DNA from: Desulfocapsa sulfexigens
GTDB taxonomy: Bacteria; Desulfobacterota; Desulfobulbia; Desulfobulbales; Desulfocapsaceae
Direction of reading: 5' to 3'
Assembly: GCA_015661935.1 (NCBI GenBank)
Contig: DQVD01000005.1
Location: forward strand, 1 to 6,833
DNA length: 6,833 nucleotides
Shown piece after piece: positions 1 to 6,833 of this stretch. The position numbers were made by a program, and so were the translations under genes. Position 1 is the first letter of the stretch. Each line of letters begins with the position of its first letter. The notes beneath the pieces are model-generated. The model was not told the origin of the DNA. It saw only the letters and a list, made by a program, of their open reading frames with translations, and did not search any database.

Positions 1-141
1 AAGAAATCGATGATTCCCCTTCAAATGGTAACATTTTGTGTAACTAACCACTCAGATATAAGCACCCAAATTAACCCTGTTCAGGAAGAAGGGCAGTTCA
101 CTGGATAAGTGGATTATCAGAATATTTCTTTGAAAAAACAA

Positions 142-192
142 GAAATTGTTCTGTAAGGCACTCAAGTACTGCAGAACAGTTTCACACTTTTT
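142..192. terminator. Probable bidirectional rho-independent terminator
   Basis: Positions 142-153 (GAAATTGTTCTG) pair with 172-183 (CAGAACAGTTTC) over 12 base pairs with a single G-U wobble, leaving an 18-base loop. On the plus strand the stem is followed, after four bases, by TTTTTATTCTT. On the minus strand it is followed by TTGTTTTTT. A T-rich tract on both sides suits a terminator working in both directions. It probably ends a plus-strand gene whose body lies left of the window. A smaller hairpin (101-108 with 114-120) precedes it. The four-base gap before the plus-strand T run makes that side weaker than a textbook case. Confidence 0.5.
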
Positions 193-205
193 ATTCTTCC
201 CCTGA

Positions 206-234
206 TTGAAAGATTCATACAATAACGATACAAT
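206..234 (+). promoter_or_regulatory. Putative sigma70-type promoter of the peptidase-nfo pair
   Basis: TTGAAA at 206-211 is a five-of-six match to the -35 consensus. TACAAT at 229-234 is a five-of-six match to the -10 consensus. The spacer is exactly 17 bases. Transcription would begin near 241-242, at the ATG of the peptidase gene. The site lies just downstream of the terminator-like hairpin, which is the expected order. The same stretch is also readable as the start of a longer coding frame from TTG at 206; if the promoter is real, that longer start is wrong. A second TACAAT at 218-223 lacks a matching -35. Confidence 0.5.
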
Positions 235-241
235 ACATCTT

Positions 242-2071
242 ATGATCTATAATAATCTTCTCTTCTTTCTCGTAGCAATATTTCTGTTCACCATGACCAG
301 TGGAACTGAGGCCCCCCTCCTTCCATTTTTGGGATCACTGGTGGTCGTTTCCACACTTCTTTTTATTTTTGACCGTATTGCCCTGCGTCTTTATGCGCGA
401 GTTACCAGAAATGGTTCCGGAGTATATTTTGCTACAGAGAAACGACTCTCATTGCTAGCATTGCTTTTTTATGCAGTAGCTCTTTTTTCCTGTGATATTC
501 ATCATTATTTGACCCCACTTTCTCTAGATGGACGGTTTCCCTCCTTCACTAATATCGGCGGCCTTGTCTTCTTTTTCCTTTTTCTGCTCCTGATGTGGCG
601 GCGGGCAAAACCTGCCTACGAGATCATTTTTGAACGTAGTTATACAAATACTGCCTTTCTTATTTCCAACACCAGGGCAAACCTGCCCATTGTCTTTCCC
701 TGGATTTTTCTTTCTCTCGCCAATGATCTTCTGGCCTTACTTCCCTTCCCGGCAGTTAAAACATTCCTCCACTCGGAGATTGGTGAGTATGCTTCCTTTG
801 TTCTCTTTCTCCTTCTGATTCTGATCTTTTTCCCCCCGATGGTGCGACGGCTTTGGGGATGCACTCCTTTTCCCAAAGGAGCATTACTTGATCATCTACA
901 GAGCTTTTTTAAGAGTCAGCGCTTTTCTGCCAGGGTATTTATCTGGCCCCTTTTTGAGGGAAGGGTCATTACTGCCGCTGTCATGGGTATTATCCCCGGA
1001 CTGCGTTATGTTATGATCACCCCGGCCTTACTTCAGCATTTGTCACTTGAAGAGTTGGATGCTGTTATGGCTCATGAGATTGGTCACATCAAAAGAAAGC
1101 ATATGCTGCTCTATCTTTTTATTATCTCTGGATTTTCAATTATAGCCGGATTTTTCCTTGAACCATTCACCTTTTTTCTGCTTTCACGAAGCAGTTTTTA
1201 TGTGCTTCTTGGGTTCAGCGGACTCACTGCGGAAAACCTGCTCACAGTATTTATGGCAATTACTATTCTTGTTTCCATGATCCTCTACTTCCGTTTTTTA
1301 TTTGGTTACTTTATCAGAAATTTTGAACGTCAGGCTGACCTCCATGTTTTTAAGGCCATTGGCAGCAGTGATTCCATCATTTCAGCATTTGAAAAAATTG
1401 CCATACTTTCAGGAAACATCAGAGATCTACCAAGCTGGCATCACTTCGGAATCGGTCAACGGGTAGATTATCTTGAAAGATGTGAGGCAGACAAATCATG
1501 GATCATACGCCACAATCGTAAAGTTTGGCTGAGTCTGCTTGCTTATACGGTTCTCATTGCAATCGCTGCTTCCGGACAAAACTTCCTGCCAACGGAATCC
1601 TGGAAACAGGGCTATGAGGAAAAGTACACAGAATTTATTCTTGATCAAAAACTACTCCGGGAATCTGACAAGGCCCGGTGGCTCGGAATTACAGGTGATC
1701 TGATGCAGCACAAAAAAATGGAGGAAAAAGCCATTGCTGCTTATGACAAGGCCCTGATGCTGGAGCCTTCAAACCCAAAACTGCTCAACAATCTTGCATG
1801 GTTGCTCCTAACAAGCGACAACCTTAGTTTACGAGATCCTGAAAAAGCACTCGAACTTGCCCGCCTTGCAGCTATACAAGTACCTGCTGCGTATGTGCTG
1901 GACACCCTGGCCACAGCTTATTGGGCTAATGGATTTATACAAAAAGCAATTGAGACGGAAAGACAGGCACTCTTTGCCGACCCTGAGGAGGGTGAGTATT
2001 ACCGGGCGCAAATTCACAAATTCGGCACAGAAAAATTTATGCCAATAGAATCGAAAGAGGATACAATATGA
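242..2071 (+). CDS. Membrane-bound M48 family zinc metallopeptidase with C-terminal TPR region
   Basis: This is a 609-residue integral membrane protein of the M48 (HtpX/Ste24-like) family, which cleaves membrane or misfolded proteins. About six hydrophobic spans lie in residues 2-200. The zinc motif HEIGH is at 278-282 after a helix typical of the family. Two more spans follow (about 289-314 and 331-355), then the third zinc ligand Glu362 in ERQAD. A WHHFGIGQR segment (399-407) resembles the conserved family motif before the last span (428-444). Residues about 478-582 form two to three TPR-like repeats with A/L/Y/P spacing. Arginine- and lysine-rich loops suggest a cytoplasmic amino end and active site, and a periplasmic TPR tail. 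The ATG at 242 was chosen because the in-frame TTG at 206 overlaps a likely promoter; neither start has a clear ribosome binding site. A TTG start would add 12 residues. The substrate is unknown. The stop lies 25 bases before the chosen nfo start. Confidence 0.9.
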   Translation: MIYNNLLFFLVAIFLFTMTSGTEAPLLPFLGSLVVVSTLLFIFDRIALRLYARVTRNGSGVYFATEKRLSLLALLFYAVALFSCDIHHYLTPLSLDGRFPSFTNIGGLVFFFLFLLLMWRRAKPAYEIIFERSYTNTAFLISNTRANLPIVFPWIFLSLANDLLALLPFPAVKTFLHSEIGEYASFVLFLLLILIFFPPMVRRLWGCTPFPKGALLDHLQSFFKSQRFSARVFIWPLFEGRVITAAVMGIIPGLRYVMITPALLQHLSLEELDAVMAHEIGHIKRKHMLLYLFIISGFSIIAGFFLEPFTFFLLSRSSFYVLLGFSGLTAENLLTVFMAITILVSMILYFRFLFGYFIRNFERQADLHVFKAIGSSDSIISAFEKIAILSGNIRDLPSWHHFGIGQRVDYLERCEADKSWIIRHNRKVWLSLLAYTVLIAIAASGQNFLPTESWKQGYEEKYTEFILDQKLLRESDKARWLGITGDLMQHKKMEEKAIAAYDKALMLEPSNPKLLNNLAWLLLTSDNLSLRDPEKALELARLAAIQVPAAYVLDTLATAYWANGFIQKAIETERQALFADPEEGEYYRAQIHKFGTEKFMPIESKEDTI

Positions 2072-2082
2072 AAATTCAATGC

Positions 2083-2088
2083 AGGAGA
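2083..2088 (+). promoter_or_regulatory. Ribosome binding site deciding the nfo start
   Basis: AGGAGA lies eight bases before the ATG at 2097. The alternative in-frame ATG at 2079 has no such site in front of it and would place this motif inside the coding region. The downstream ATG also gives the usual amino end of the family (MVLLGAHESVAGG), so 2097 is preferred. Confidence 0.8.
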
Positions 2089-2096
2089 GACACAAA

Positions 2097-2945
2097 ATGG
2101 TGCTATTAGGAGCACATGAATCCGTTGCCGGTGGACTACACCTTGCCTTTGACAGAATACAACAGGTGGGTGGTTCTGCCCTGCAGATTTTCACCCGCAA
2201 TCAGCGGCAATGGGCGCCTTCTCCGGTAACAGAAGAAGAACAAACACTCTTTAGTGATGCCTGGCAGAAATGCCCGGACATACCCGTTGCCTCACATGCA
2301 TCCTATCTGGTTAACCTGGCATCGGGAAAGCCTGATCTTGTCAAAAAATCCATTACAGCTTTTGCAGATGAATTGAAGCGTTGTGAATTACTCAATATCC
2401 CAATGGTGGTGATGCATCCCGGCTCCCATGGCGGTGATGGTGTGGAAACCGGCATTGCCAGATTTACAGAAAACCTTGATCAGGCGCTCGAACTTGCCGA
2501 CAACGAGATAACAGTCCTGCTTGAAACCACCGCAGGGCAAGGCACGGGCCTTGGCAGTCGTTTTGAAGAACTTGCAGCAATTATCGAGGGATCAAAATAC
2601 GAGAAGAAACTTGGCGTCTGCGTTGATACCTGCCATATTTTTGCTGCCGGCTATGACATTCGCAGTATGGAAACGTACCGGGCAAGCATGGCAGAGTTTG
2701 ACAAACTAATAGGAATAGAACGAATCAAATTCTTCCATCTCAATGATTCAAAAAAAGGACTGGAAAGCAAGGTAGATCGTCATGAACATATTGGTCAGGG
2801 TAAAATTGGACTGGAGGGGTTTCGAAATCTCCTGAATGACCCTCGATTTGCCAATCATCCAATGACACTTGAAACCCCAAAAGGAAAAGATCTACAGGAA
2901 GATCGGGATAATCTTGCTGTCTTACGGGAGCTTCTTTCCACATAA
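2097..2945 (+). CDS. nfo: Endonuclease IV (AP endonuclease, deoxyribonuclease IV)
   Basis: This 282-residue protein is close to the usual length of about 285 for the family. It is a cytoplasmic trinuclear-zinc enzyme of base excision repair that cuts the DNA backbone 5' of abasic sites and cleans blocked 3' ends. All nine zinc ligands known from the E. coli enzyme can be placed: His67, His107, Glu143, Asp177, His180, His214, Asp227, His229 and Glu259. They lie in the signature segments GAHESVAGG (5-13), MHPGSHGG (106-113), LLETTAGQG (141-149), CVDTCHIFAAGYD (175-187), FHLNDSK (213-219) and DRHEHIGQG (227-235). Nothing is missing, so it should be active. It probably shares a transcript with the peptidase gene upstream, and no separate promoter is evident in the 25-base gap. 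It converges on the DUF808 gene. Confidence 0.97.
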   Translation: MVLLGAHESVAGGLHLAFDRIQQVGGSALQIFTRNQRQWAPSPVTEEEQTLFSDAWQKCPDIPVASHASYLVNLASGKPDLVKKSITAFADELKRCELLNIPMVVMHPGSHGGDGVETGIARFTENLDQALELADNEITVLLETTAGQGTGLGSRFEELAAIIEGSKYEKKLGVCVDTCHIFAAGYDIRSMETYRASMAEFDKLIGIERIKFFHLNDSKKGLESKVDRHEHIGQGKIGLEGFRNLLNDPRFANHPMTLETPKGKDLQEDRDNLAVLRELLST

Positions 2946-2968
2946 CGTCCATGAAGTGCAATACGAGA

Positions 2969-3040
2969 TATGAAAATTTTCCCTTTTAAAGAATCCACAC
3001 TCAACTGTGCGCTACAGAGTGTGGTCGGAAAATTTTCATA
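2969..3040. repeat. Nested perfect inverted repeat at the convergent gene junction
   Basis: The outer arms TATGAAAATTTTCC (2969-2982) and GGAAAATTTTCATA (3027-3040) are exact reverse complements over 14 bases. Each arm also contains the palindrome GAAAATTTTC. Inside, CCACACTC (2995-3002) and GAGTGTGG (3017-3024) form a perfect 8-bp stem, with 12 unpaired bases on one side and two on the other. The right half overlaps the last codons of the DUF808 gene, and the inner left arm covers its stop. Neither strand has a strong T run after the outer stem, so it is not a textbook intrinsic terminator. It may still end or stabilise the converging transcripts, or be a small palindromic repeat element. 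Confidence 0.75.
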
Positions 3041-3885
3041 AAGCTCTTCTCTATAATCAGCGCCACAGCTCCGACAACTCCTCCGGTAAGCAACTCACCT
3101 AAAACACTTGGCATAAAATGCAAGGCATCATAAATTGGATGCACATTGTGCATAAAAATACCACCTGCAACAAGAAGCATGGCTAAGGTTCCAATTACAG
3201 TCAGAGCACGAATAATCAGGGGGAGTGCCTGAACAAGGAGCCCGCCGGCTTTACTCATTAATTTTCGACTGTCACCAGCCATTTCAATAAGCTTAAAGCC
3301 CACATCATCCAGCCGTATTATCAAAGCTACAATGCCATACACACCAACAGTGGCTATTAATGCTACAATTGAAACAACTACAATTTGTATCGCCAGACTC
3401 TTCTCAACCACAGTTCCAAGGGCAATAACGATGATTTCAATTGAAAGAATAAAATCGGTGAAAATTGCTGATTTTACTTTTTTCTTTTCTATTTCCAGTA
3501 GCTCTTCTTCTGGTAAGTTTTGTATGGTTTCTACTTTCTTTTTATGACCATGCGGAAAAAGATATTCGTATATTTTTTCGGCTCCTTCAAATGCCAGATA
3601 TATTCCTCCAAGAATTAAAATTGGTACAATGATCCATGGCGCAAAAGCGCTCAGTAAAAATGCAAAGGGAAGGATCATCAGCTTATTTAAAAAAGATCCT
3701 TTGGCGATAGCCCACAATACTGGAATCTCACGTGACGCTACAAAACCGGAGGCCTTTTCTGCGTTCACCGCAAGATCATCCCCCAGAACTCCTGCCGTTT
3801 TTTTTGTAGCAATTTTAGTCATTGCTGCGGCGTCATCTAAAAGCGATGCGATATCATCAAATACTGCAAAAAAACCTGTTGCCAT
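3001..3885 (-). CDS. yedI: DUF808 family membrane protein (YedI-like)
   Basis: This 294-residue protein is of near-usual length for the DUF808 family, whose E. coli member is YedI. Its biochemical role is not known. The amino end is diagnostic: MATGFFAVFDDIASLLDD (1-18), then MTKIATKKTAGVLGDDLAVN (22-41) and REIPVLWAIAKGS (52-64). Hydrophobic spans lie at about 68-100, 144-190, 217-243 and 262-278. A charged, Lys/Glu-rich loop (113-138) separates the first two, followed by the family segment TDFILSIEIIVIALGT (143-158). It should sit in the inner membrane. The start has AAGGG (3894-3898) eight bases ahead. It follows purL by 30 bases, so co-transcription is likely. The last residues (MKIFRPHSVAHS) and the stop codon are encoded by the inverted repeat at 2969-3040. 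Confidence 0.93.
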   Translation of the reverse strand: MATGFFAVFDDIASLLDDAAAMTKIATKKTAGVLGDDLAVNAEKASGFVASREIPVLWAIAKGSFLNKLMILPFAFLLSAFAPWIIVPILILGGIYLAFEGAEKIYEYLFPHGHKKKVETIQNLPEEELLEIEKKKVKSAIFTDFILSIEIIVIALGTVVEKSLAIQIVVVSIVALIATVGVYGIVALIIRLDDVGFKLIEMAGDSRKLMSKAGGLLVQALPLIIRALTVIGTLAMLLVAGGIFMHNVHPIYDALHFMPSVLGELLTGGVVGAVALIIEKSFMKIFRPHSVAHS

Positions 3886-3893
3886 AATTTTAT

Positions 3894-3898
3894 CCCTT
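3894..3898 (-). promoter_or_regulatory. Ribosome binding site of the DUF808 gene
   Basis: Read on the minus strand, AAGGG precedes the ATG at 3885 by eight bases, and a second purine run (AGGGGAG, 3902-3908) lies a little farther up. The site fits within the short gap after purL and supports the chosen start. Confidence 0.6.
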
Positions 3899-3915
3899 AA
3901 GCTCCCCTGTAAATG

Positions 3916-6833
3916 TTATTTTTGACACCATTCATAGGCATTCCGAAACATCTGCATCCATGGTGATACTTGCAGATCTTTCATATCTTCAGGCAGATAA
4001 TGTGCCTGCCAGGCAAGGAAAACCCGCTCTGGATGAGGCATCATGGCAAGATGCCGCCCATCAGGGGAACAGAGTCCTGCCAGACCATCGGGCGAGCCAT
4101 TTGGATTATAGGGATAGGATTCTGTTGCGTTTCCATCATCATCCACATAACAGAGTGGAGCCAGATTTTCTGCAAGCACTCGTTCTTTTATTGCACTATC
4201 CGGAAAGGAAAGATGCCCTTCACCATGATCCACGTGAATACCAAACACAAGACCTTCCATGCCTTTCAACATGAGCGCAGGGCTTTTTCCAACTTTTACC
4301 GTACTCCAGCGGGACTCAAAGCGACCCGAAAGATTATGCACAAAGCGAGGCTGTTTTTCTGCCTCGATGTCCTGCCAGGGAACCAGACCAAGGAGGCCAA
4401 AGAGCTGGCAGCCGTTACAAATTCCAAGGCTGAAGGTATCCGACCGCTCGTAAAATTCCCGGAACATCTTTTTTAGTGTATCATTGAATCGGATGGTGGC
4501 AGCCCACCCCTTGGCGGATTCCGGCACATCGGCGTAGGAAAACCCTCCGACTGCGGCAAGGCCTCTAAAATCATCGAGGGTAATCCGGCCTGCAAGGAGA
4601 TCACTCATGGTGATATCCCAGGGTTCAAAACCTGCTGCATAAAAAGCTGAACTCATTTCACGATCGGAGTTGGAACCTTCATCGCGAAGGATGGCAACTT
4701 TGGGTTTATCTGTTTTGGCGAGGAGTTCTGCCGGTGCTGGCTCGGGAGTAAAACTGAGAGTATATGTAGGCCCTCTACGATCATAACAGTTTTTCTTTTC
4801 CTGATCCGCACAATCCGGATTTATCTGAAGTCGTTCAAGCTGGTAGCTTGTCTCTTCCCAGGTCGCGCGCAGCTTTCGCATATCCTCATCCAGCACGGTT
4901 TCTCCGTTTATCCGGATCCGGATCTGTTTCTCTTCTGTACTTCGTCCAATAAGCACGGAAGCCACATTATGATCTGTAAAGACTTGCTGTAAAGTATTCA
5001 AATTTTCATCACCACATTCAATAACCAGCCCAAGTTCCTCGGAGAACAAGGTTGCCAGTGATGAATCAGTTGATTGCAAATCAAGATCCAAACCACAGTT
5101 TCCTGAAAATGCCATTTCAAGAACCGTGGTAATCAGCCCTCCGTCACTTCGATCATGTCCTGCCGCAAGCAAGTCTTTTCCAATGGCCTCCTGAATCGCC
5201 AGAAAGGCAATCTTCACAACTTCCGGATCATCCATATCCGGGCAATCATTACCCAGGCTGGATCTGGTCTGGGCCAATGCCGAACCACCCAACCTGTTTT
5301 TTCCATTGGCAAGATCAATAAAGAGCAGCGATGAGCTGCCGGCTCGTTTCAGGTCAGGTGTAACAACCTTATTGATATCACTCATGGCTGCATAGGCAGA
5401 TATAACGAGTTCACGGGGTGATTTAACTGTTTCATCCCCCACCATGGTGGCCATGGAAAGGCTGTCTTTTCCGCCATCAACAGCCATACCAACGGCTATC
5501 ATGGCATCACACATGCCTTTGACAGCATCAAAAAGAGCCGCACCTTCACCTGGCAGCTTAGGGGCCCACATCCAGTTGGCAGAACATTTAACCTGTTCCA
5601 GGTCATCAATGGCCGCCCAGACAAGATTGGTAAGAGATTCTCCCACCGCCATTCGGGCACCTTTTGCGGGATCAACAAGCATCTTGATTGGTTGTTCACC
5701 GATGGCAGTTGCACCGCCACTGATACTAAAATGGGACTGAGCAACCACTGCCACATCACTCACTGTAAGCTGCAATGGACCACAGCATTGCTGCTGAGCA
5801 ATAAGTCCGGTGACAGCTCGATCAACTTTATTCGTTAGAAAGCGCTTAGAGCCAACAGAAACCAGTCGCAACACATCGTGAAGAGCGTTAGCCACACTTA
5901 AGTCATCGGGCAGTTCCAAAGGATTCAGCTGGAGGTTGGAACGATTGTCTTCAAAGGTTTTCACCGGGATATCGCCTAGCAGTTCCGAAAGGTCTATATC
6001 CACAGGCGTGGAACCATCAAGCTCGTCACGCACCACAAACTGCAGATCTCCGGTTACCTCACCAAGCACTTCGCAACCGACTTTTTCACGCTCACAGATT
6101 GCCTGAAACTGCTCAATATTTTCAGGACTGATCAGAAAACCATTTCGTTCCTGATACTCCGCCACATAAATTTCAAGCACCGACATGGTGGGATCACCAA
6201 CCCGCATTTTACGAATTTCAATATACCCGCCGGAATGCTCAACAAGCTCTTTCAAAACATTGGCAGGCCCGCCGGCACCCTGATCATGGATAACATCGAT
6301 GATGGTTTTATCACCCATCTCATTGCAGGCGCGAATGACACGGTTCATCTTCTGTTCCATCTCCGCGTCACCTCGCTGCACGGCATTGAAATCCAACTCA
6401 GAGGCGTTTTCACCCTGAAGCATGGAAGATGCAGCGCCACCACCAAAACCAACCCGGTAGGCCGGGCCGCCCACCTGGACAATTTTCATACCTTTTAGTT
6501 CTTTATCTTTATCCGTATGCCTGTCATCAATCTGCCCAATACCGCCAGTGAACATGATAGGCTTTAGAAAGCCCCAGCGTTCACCATTTTCAAGACGCAA
6601 ATCAAAGGAACGGGTAAAACCCTGAATCATGGGTTCACCAAACTTATTACCGTAGTCGGAAGCACCGTTGCTGGCCTCAATCTCTATATCGAGTGCCGAT
6701 GCCAGATTTTCAGGACATTGATAGGAATTTTCCCAGGGAAGGGTGTACCCGGGAATATGAAGATTCGCAACACAGTAACCGGTGGTTCCGGCTATAACAA
6801 AGCCTCCTTTTCCGGTTGCCTGGACGTCCCGGA
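3916..6833 (-). CDS. purL: Phosphoribosylformylglycinamidine synthase, long single-chain form (5' end outside the window)
   Basis: This cytoplasmic enzyme of purine synthesis converts formylglycinamide ribonucleotide, glutamine and ATP to formylglycinamidine ribonucleotide. The frame is open to the right edge: codons upstream of the internal ATG at 6630 read as clear PurL sequence (QATGKGGFVIAGTTGYC, then IEASNGASDYGNKFGEP). That gives 971 visible residues; the family's long form is about 1,300, so roughly the first 320-350 residues lie outside. In visible-fragment numbering, the synthetase part carries IHDQGAGG (181-188), DGGKDSLSM (452-460) and HDRSDGGL (559-566). The fused glutamine amidotransferase domain runs from about 710 to the end, with nucleophile Cys805 in GICNGCQ and the His933-Glu935 pair in HPERVF. 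The domain is intact, so ammonia can be made from glutamine without separate PurQ. Motifs match animal FGAM synthase better than E. coli PurL. The gene ends 30 bases before the DUF808 gene. Confidence 0.97.
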   Translation of the reverse strand, partial: RDVQATGKGGFVIAGTTGYCVANLHIPGYTLPWENSYQCPENLASALDIEIEASNGASDYGNKFGEPMIQGFTRSFDLRLENGERWGFLKPIMFTGGIGQIDDRHTDKDKELKGMKIVQVGGPAYRVGFGGGAASSMLQGENASELDFNAVQRGDAEMEQKMNRVIRACNEMGDKTIIDVIHDQGAGGPANVLKELVEHSGGYIEIRKMRVGDPTMSVLEIYVAEYQERNGFLISPENIEQFQAICEREKVGCEVLGEVTGDLQFVVRDELDGSTPVDIDLSELLGDIPVKTFEDNRSNLQLNPLELPDDLSVANALHDVLRLVSVGSKRFLTNKVDRAVTGLIAQQQCCGPLQLTVSDVAVVAQSHFSISGGATAIGEQPIKMLVDPAKGARMAVGESLTNLVWAAIDDLEQVKCSANWMWAPKLPGEGAALFDAVKGMCDAMIAVGMAVDGGKDSLSMATMVGDETVKSPRELVISAYAAMSDINKVVTPDLKRAGSSSLLFIDLANGKNRLGGSALAQTRSSLGNDCPDMDDPEVVKIAFLAIQEAIGKDLLAAGHDRSDGGLITTVLEMAFSGNCGLDLDLQSTDSSLATLFSEELGLVIECGDENLNTLQQVFTDHNVASVLIGRSTEEKQIRIRINGETVLDEDMRKLRATWEETSYQLERLQINPDCADQEKKNCYDRRGPTYTLSFTPEPAPAELLAKTDKPKVAILRDEGSNSDREMSSAFYAAGFEPWDITMSDLLAGRITLDDFRGLAAVGGFSYADVPESAKGWAATIRFNDTLKKMFREFYERSDTFSLGICNGCQLFGLLGLVPWQDIEAEKQPRFVHNLSGRFESRWSTVKVGKSPALMLKGMEGLVFGIHVDHGEGHLSFPDSAIKERVLAENLAPLCYVDDDGNATESYPYNPNGSPDGLAGLCSPDGRHLAMMPHPERVFLAWQAHYLPEDMKDLQVSPWMQMFRNAYEWCQK

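Noticed and set aside
1..108. A plus-strand frame open from the left edge to a TAA at 106-108 (35 codons), which could be the 3' end of an upstream gene.
   Set aside because: It is short, matches no family I recognise, and a second frame (from position 3 to a stop at 45-47) is equally possible. The terminator-like hairpin at 142-192 makes an upstream plus-strand gene plausible but does not say which frame is right.
206..241. TTG at 206 as the peptidase start, giving a 621-residue protein.
   Set aside because: It has no ribosome binding site, and its codons overlap a good promoter match. The 12 added residues are polar and lie before a complete first membrane span.
2079..2096. ATG at 2079 as the nfo start.
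   Set aside because: The AGGAGA at 2083-2088 is correctly spaced for the ATG at 2097, and the family's usual amino end begins there.
1829..2200. A minus-strand open frame (123 codons) across the peptidase-nfo junction.
   Set aside because: It overlaps two well-supported genes on the other strand and shows no domain or recognisable protein character.
2972..3037. The two GAAAATTTTC palindromes as a pair of regulator operators.
   Set aside because: They lie between convergent gene ends with no promoter nearby, and one is inside coding sequence. The stem structure explains them better.
3970..4476. A long plus-strand open frame (168 codons) opposite purL.
   Set aside because: It lies wholly opposite the conserved glutaminase domain and its translation resembles no protein family. 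It is a shadow of the real gene.
3916..6630. ATG at 6630 as the start of purL.
   Set aside because: The frame continues without a stop to the right edge and encodes conserved PurL sequence, so this methionine is internal and the gene is cut by the window.

Overview
The window holds four protein genes in two convergent pairs and looks like ordinary, intron-free bacterial chromosome of moderate GC with tight gene spacing. On the left, reading rightward, are a multi-membrane-span M48 zinc metallopeptidase with a C-terminal TPR region, and 25 bases later the DNA-repair enzyme endonuclease IV (nfo). On the right, reading leftward, are the 3' three quarters of purL (phosphoribosylformylglycinamidine synthase) and, 30 bases after its stop, a YedI-type DUF808 membrane protein. 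The two pairs converge at about 2946-3000.

The host is most likely a Gram-negative proteobacterium-like organism, perhaps of the Desulfobacterota. This is inferred only from gene content, protein style and base composition, and the confidence is low. No RNA genes, CRISPR arrays, insertion sequences or phage genes were seen.

Region by region: positions 1-205 contain no convincing complete gene. They hold a 12-bp stem with T-rich flanks on both strands (142-192), which looks like a terminator for something upstream. A good sigma70-type promoter follows (TTGAAA, 17-base spacer, TACAAT, 206-234). The peptidase ATG at 242 sits almost exactly at the predicted transcription start. The convergent junction carries a perfect 14-bp inverted repeat (2969-2982 and 3027-3040) around a perfect inner 8-bp stem. 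This structure contains the stop codon and the last codons of the DUF808 gene. The purL frame stays open to the right edge, so the gene is cut by the window and the ATG at 6630 is internal.

The two purine/DUF808 genes are probably co-transcribed, as are the peptidase and nfo, but no known pathway joins the members of either pair. No new multi-gene system is evident. The points most worth checking are the strongly animal-type PurL, the membrane peptidase-TPR fusion and the nested inverted repeat.
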